Source: Marinigracilibium pacificum
GTDB lineage: Bacteria; Bacteroidota; Bacteroidia; Cytophagales; Cyclobacteriaceae
NCBI RefSeq assembly: GCF_012926615.1
Contig: NZ_JABBNU010000014.1
Location: forward strand, 1-64,000
DNA: 64,000 nt
Reading direction: 5' to 3'
The position numbers were made by a program, and so were the translations under genes. Shown piece by piece: positions 60,676 through 64,000 of this stretch (position 1 is its first letter; each line of letters begins with the position of its first letter). The notes beneath the pieces were generated by a model. That model was not told the origin of the DNA. It searched no databases and saw only the letters and a program-made list of their open reading frames with translations.

Positions 60676-62689
60676 GCTGATTTTTAAAAAGTGTTGACAA
60701 TTGAATTTTAGCTTCTTCGGTATTTGTAACCGGAGTCTTACAAACCCGGTCACTGCAAATATATATTTTTGTTGTGGTATCTGTCAAGCGTCCTTCAAAA
60801 TGAGGAAGAGACGAGCTGCTATTCTCTGTTGACATATAGAGAATAAACGGATTAAAAGGTTGTTGTAGTTTTTGAATAATATCTTTTGATTCTTCTCCGG
60901 TAACTACTACCTCGACTTGAGGTAAATTCATATGTAAAATTAATTTCCCCCAGTTACTCATATATCTCAAGTCACTTTCCACTAGCTTGCTGACTTTTGA
61001 AACCATTTTTCTGGCAATATCTAACCAGTCATTTTGGTCAAAATATCTTCCGAGCTTATACATGCATTCAGCTAATATAGAATTGCTTGAAGGTATAACC
61101 TGGTCAAAGATTTCAAACTGTTGTGCCACAGGCGAATTGTGGTCTTCTGAAGAGAAACTGAAAAAGCCTTCATCAGAATCATAGAAATTTTTAAGTGCCC
61201 TTCTAAGATATTGAGCAGCCTCATTTAAATAATGTTCTTCTTGAGAAACCTGATAATGATCAATTAGCAATTGAATATATAGGGCATACCCATCAGCAAA
61301 TGCTTCAGTATCTTTACCCACACAATGAATAAGTTTGTCGGATAATAATAAGTTTTCTCTTATAAAATGCAAATTCCGAAGTGCCAGTTCATAATATGCC
61401 TCATCGTGATACATTAAATATGCACTTATAAGCCCTGAATTTATCAGGCAATTTTGATTTAAAAGGATTTTGTTATCAAGCCCGGGAGGAATTCTTAATG
61501 ACCTGAGATTTAAAAGTTTTGATTTAATTGACTTAAAAATATCACTGTCAGAATGATTTTGAAAGACATTATCTTTACTCTGATAAATGATATTTACTCC
61601 ATCTTCCCAGTTTCCGTTTTCAGTAATTCCAAGATTACTTTTTGCAAATTCCAATTCTTCATCACTCAACTCATTTTTTAGCTCATTATAAGTCCAGGTA
61701 AAGTACTTTCCTTCAATCCCTTCGGAATCGGCATCCGTCGCGGTATAAAACCCTCCCTCATCACTCAATAAAACTGTTTTAATCCACTCTACAGTTTCAT
61801 CTATTACATGTTTGAAGTTGATATTTTCAAGGAGTTGCTGACCTTCACTATAAAGAGAAAGAAGCTGACCATTATCATATGCCATTTTTTCAAAATGAGG
61901 AGCAAACCATTCACCATCAACACTATATCTTGAAAATCCGCCGCCGATATGATCGTAAATTCCTCCGGCAGCCATGCCTTTAAGAGTATTTATTATGGCA
62001 TATCTTTCTTCCGTCTTTTCTTGTATAAGGTTTTTAGCAATTAAGGTTCGCCATATCACTGGCATTGGAAATTTAGGAGCTCCTTTTAATCCTCCATTAT
62101 CATTATCAAATAATGAGTGTAACTTTTCTATTCCTGAATTTAGAATTTCAATTGATGGTATTTTATCGCTCTGCTGCAAATTGAGCTTTTTTGGAAGTGA
62201 TACTGACAAAGCTTCCTTTAAACTTTCAGCAGCGTTTTTTATGTCATCATATTGAGTTTTGAATCCATTATGTAATCCCTTAAGCACATTTATCCATTGA
62301 TCTGGCCTGAAGTATGTACCACCATAAAATGGACTTCCATCTGGTAATACAAAGACATTAAGAGGCCAGCCACCACTAATTCCCATCGCTTGTATGGCTT
62401 CCATGTATAACTGATCAACATCAGGACGTTCTTCTCTGTCAACTTTAACACATACAAACCATTCATTCATCATGTCAGCAATGTCTTTGTCCTCAAAAGA
62501 TTCTCTTTCCATGACATGACACCAATGACAAGAACTATACCCAATACTAATTAGTAAGGGTTTGTTTTCTTTTTTTGCATTTTCAAATGCTGAATCACCC
62601 CAAGGAACCCAATTTACCGGGTTGTGAGCATGTTGTAATAAATATGGGCTTGATTCATGAATGAGGCTATTAGTGTGCTCGCTGCTCAT
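60665..62689 (-). CDS. Thioredoxin-domain DUF255 protein (YyaL/SSP411-like)
   Basis: A 674-residue cytoplasmic protein. The N-terminal thioredoxin-like DUF255 domain (about 1-165) has [29 protein letters not shown] and the CHWCHVM active-site motif (about 54-60). An alpha/alpha toroid resembling N-acylglucosamine epimerases/glycoside hydrolases follows (about 190-600): [66 protein letters not shown]. Function is unknown; animal homologues are spermatogenesis proteins. It overlaps priA by 11 bp and the GSCFA gene by 20 bp, so the three are translationally linked. Confidence 0.9.
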   Translation of the reverse strand: MSSEHTNSLIHESSPYLLQHAHNPVNWVPWGDSAFENAKKENKPLLISIGYSSCHWCHVMERESFEDKDIADMMNEWFVCVKVDREERPDVDQLYMEAIQAMGISGGWPLNVFVLPDGSPFYGGTYFRPDQWINVLKGLHNGFKTQYDDIKNAAESLKEALSVSLPKKLNLQQSDKIPSIEILNSGIEKLHSLFDNDNGGLKGAPKFPMPVIWRTLIAKNLIQEKTEERYAIINTLKGMAAGGIYDHIGGGFSRYSVDGEWFAPHFEKMAYDNGQLLSLYSEGQQLLENINFKHVIDETVEWIKTVLLSDEGGFYTATDADSEGIEGKYFTWTYNELKNELSDEELEFAKSNLGITENGNWEDGVNIIYQSKDNVFQNHSDSDIFKSIKSKLLNLRSLRIPPGLDNKILLNQNCLINSGLISAYLMYHDEAYYELALRNLHFIRENLLLSDKLIHCVGKDTEAFADGYALYIQLLIDHYQVSQEEHYLNEAAQYLRRALKNFYDSDEGFFSFSSEDHNSPVAQQFEIFDQVIPSSNSILAECMYKLGRYFDQNDWLDIARKMVSKVSKLVESDLRYMSNWGKLILHMNLPQVEVVVTGEESKDIIQKLQQPFNPFILYMSTENSSSSLPHFEGRLTDTTTKIYICSDRVCKTPVTNTEEAKIQLSTLFKNQLGQ

Positions 62690-63665
62690 ATTTCTTCAGT
62701 TTATAATCTATATCATCAATAAGAGAGTCAACCGGAAACTGCTCATTTAATACTAAAAGCATGTTTTTAGTTTCTTTAAGAAAAGAAATATATTTTACAC
62801 CTCTTTGAAGAGGTCTGTGGTCAAGTCTCCTCTTTAATTTCTCATATTTAGAAATTAATTGAACAGTTTTTTCTGAGAGAAATGTATCCCAGAAATGCTC
62901 TCTTATGTATTCAATAGCCAGATCATTAGGATGGATCAGGTCTTCATCGTAAAATCTATAATCACGGAGATCATCAAGGAGTAATTCATATGCAGGGTAG
63001 TAGGTGCAATCTTCATGATTTTCAACAAGGTCATTAACAGCCAAAAGGAGACTGGATTTACTCAGTTGATTTTCATGAAACCCATCTTTTATATGTCTTA
63101 CAGGACTTACTGTAAATACAATTCGGCATTCGGGATTGATAAATTTGATGTTTTCAATAGTTTGATGCCATGCCTTTACAATTTCCTGAACCGATAATAG
63201 TGATTTTGTAAAGTAGGACTGAGGGATTTTCTGACAATTTGCAACGATATCATCAGTAGGGTGGTAGCGATAAGCGTATGCAGTCCCGAATGTTATGAAA
63301 ATAGTTTTCGCTTCATACAGAGCCTGTCTAAGTTCCGAAAGACTATTGGTGATCTCAAAAAACAATTTCTGAGGATCTGAAGCATATAGTTTTGAATGAA
63401 AATCAAGACTAAAGAAATGTGATTCTCTTTCAACTATGTGTTCATTGTTAATTTGAAAAGCTTCAGATAAACTATTGTTAAATATTTTTGCCAGAGATAG
63501 AGGGTTAAAAATAATGCCCATCGGGTTTATTGTAGTCTGGAACCCTGCTTCTTTAAGACGTTTGCCAATATTTTCAGCAAAACATGATCCTGCTAAAAGG
63601 ATGTTTTCTCCTGCTTGTAATTCAAAAGATTCTTTGTTTGCTTTTATCTCGGTTCTGAACTTCAT
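62670..63665 (-). CDS. GSCFA domain protein
   Basis: A 331-residue protein of the GSCFA family, common in Bacteroidota. The family motif [17 protein letters not shown] lies at about 26-42, followed by [42 protein letters not shown] and [24 protein letters not shown]. The catalytic-like [13 protein letters not shown] block near the C-terminus (about 245) has Asp and His as in the SGNH hydrolase fold, with the Ser of GSCFA as the likely nucleophile. Substrate unknown; acyl-ester hydrolysis inferred. It overlaps the DUF255 gene by 20 bp. The start ATG at 63665 is fixed by the motif. Confidence 0.88.
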   Translation of the reverse strand: MKFRTEIKANKESFELQAGENILLAGSCFAENIGKRLKEAGFQTTINPMGIIFNPLSLAKIFNNSLSEAFQINNEHIVERESHFFSLDFHSKLYASDPQKLFFEITNSLSELRQALYEAKTIFITFGTAYAYRYHPTDDIVANCQKIPQSYFTKSLLSVQEIVKAWHQTIENIKFINPECRIVFTVSPVRHIKDGFHENQLSKSSLLLAVNDLVENHEDCTYYPAYELLLDDLRDYRFYDEDLIHPNDLAIEYIREHFWDTFLSEKTVQLISKYEKLKRRLDHRPLQRGVKYISFLKETKNMLLVLNEQFPVDSLIDDIDYKLKKYEQRAH

Positions 63666-63712
63666 TTTGGGAATTTACACAAATAAATGTCGCTCAGCAT
63701 ATGATATAAAAT

Positions 63713-63742
63713 AAAAAAGCACTTCCAAATTGGAAGTGCTTT
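63713..63742 (-). terminator. Rho-independent terminator of rplI
   Basis: A perfect 13-bp inverted repeat (63716-63728 with 63730-63742, AAAGCACTTCCAA) forms a tight hairpin; the minus-strand transcript ends with six U residues. It lies 21 nt after the rplI stop, separating it from the GSCFA gene downstream. Confidence 0.88.
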
Positions 63743-63763
63743 AAATATGATGTTCGAGTAGGT

Positions 63764-64000
63764 TTACTCAGCTACAACTGTAAATTTAACAGTTTGCTTA
63801 ACCTCTCTGTGAAGATCGATTTCAGCTTCGTACTCACCAAGGTTTTTAACCTCAGAAGAGATTGAAATCTGCTTTCTGTCTACTTCAATACCTTTCTCTT
63901 TAAGAGCATCAGCAATTTGAAGAGTAGTAACAGTTCCGAAGATTTTACCAGACTCACCAGCTTTTGCACCTAGTTCGATAGCTACACCTTCTAGTTTAGA
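63764..64000 (-). CDS. rplI: 50S ribosomal protein L9 (C-terminal part, cut by window edge)
   Basis: The last 78 residues of ribosomal protein L9, which bridges ribosome stalk regions. The coding frame reads SKLEGVAIELGAKAGESGKIFGT... and ends ...TVKFTVVAE; the SGKIFGTVTTLQIADALKEKGIEVDRKQI block is the L9 C-terminal domain signature. The stop TAA is at 63764-63766. The N-terminus is outside the window. A strong terminator follows. rplI is normally the last gene after rpsF and rpsR, and this arrangement is expected beyond the right edge. Confidence 0.95.
   Translation of the reverse strand, partial: SKLEGVAIELGAKAGESGKIFGTVTTLQIADALKEKGIEVDRKQISISSEVKNLGEYEAEIDLHREVKQTVKFTVVAE

Noticed and set aside
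60676-60753. N-terminal extension of priA by 26 residues
   Set aside because: It overlaps the DUF255 gene more deeply and has no PriA-like sequence; TTG at 60675 places the start near the conserved [10 protein letters not shown].

Overview
The window is AT-rich chromosomal DNA from a member of the Bacteroidota, most likely a marine-type Cytophagales bacterium (the old Flammeovirgaceae/Cyclobacteriaceae circle). This rests on family content (DUF2027-Smr, GSCFA, DUF3822, DUF4905-like, TIGR02757, DUF2911, DUF1573, a long IspG, PurL as one long chain), on Bacteroidota-like promoter words (TAnnTTTG) and on mostly absent Shine-Dalgarno sequences. No phage, insertion sequence, rRNA or tRNA gene was recognised. 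The only stable RNA found is RNase P RNA (5769-6164, minus).

Left edge, 1-1412: two small minus-strand genes of unknown function. Each is bounded by long imperfect palindromes whose outer arms match across the gene (10 bp for one cassette, 9 bp for the other). This is the layout expected of integron gene cassettes with attC sites, but no integrase gene is visible. Between 1413 and 4517 come a perfect 13-bp inverted repeat, a lipoprotein gene, a lone LuxE-like gene, and a 0.9-kb tandem array of REP-like hairpins whose stems change in a compensatory way.

Core housekeeping region, 4536-33977: an NtrX-like sigma-54 response regulator without a DNA-binding domain, rnpB, a DUF2027-Smr protein, a photolyase, TamB divergent by 2 nt from tsaD-smpB, an NlpC/P60 hydrolase, an HNH nuclease, a PBP4-type carboxypeptidase, kdsB, an NfeD/ClpP-class membrane protease, a LysM-DPBB protein, pyrE, coaD with a DUF3822/pilin-like pair, two Nudix enzymes, a RecD-like helicase, cytidine deaminase, a saccharopine-dehydrogenase-family enzyme and a TrmN6-type methyltransferase. 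Many genes are envelope-related (TamB, KdsB for LPS Kdo, PBP4, LysM-DPBB).

Region 34354-44054: three glycosyltransferases (surface glycan assembly), a YhhN-family membrane enzyme, rnhA, a MarC protein, a class V aminotransferase and purL. Region 44239-50943: a complete TetR - TolC - adaptor lipoprotein - RND pump operon with a palindromic candidate operator lying on the promoter. Region 51021-64000: metallophosphoesterase, PAP2 phosphatase, SDR, ispG with small followers, a GDSL hydrolase, a SatD-HTH protein, an RDD protein, then a minus-strand block of priA, a DUF255 thioredoxin-domain protein, a GSCFA protein and the 3' part of rplI.

The genome is compact. Three convergent pairs interlock their stop codons in a self-complementary tetranucleotide, many neighbours overlap by 4-59 bp, and several starts are GTG or TTG. 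Most of the window is ordinary core genome; the cassette-like left edge and the REP array are the parts that stand out.
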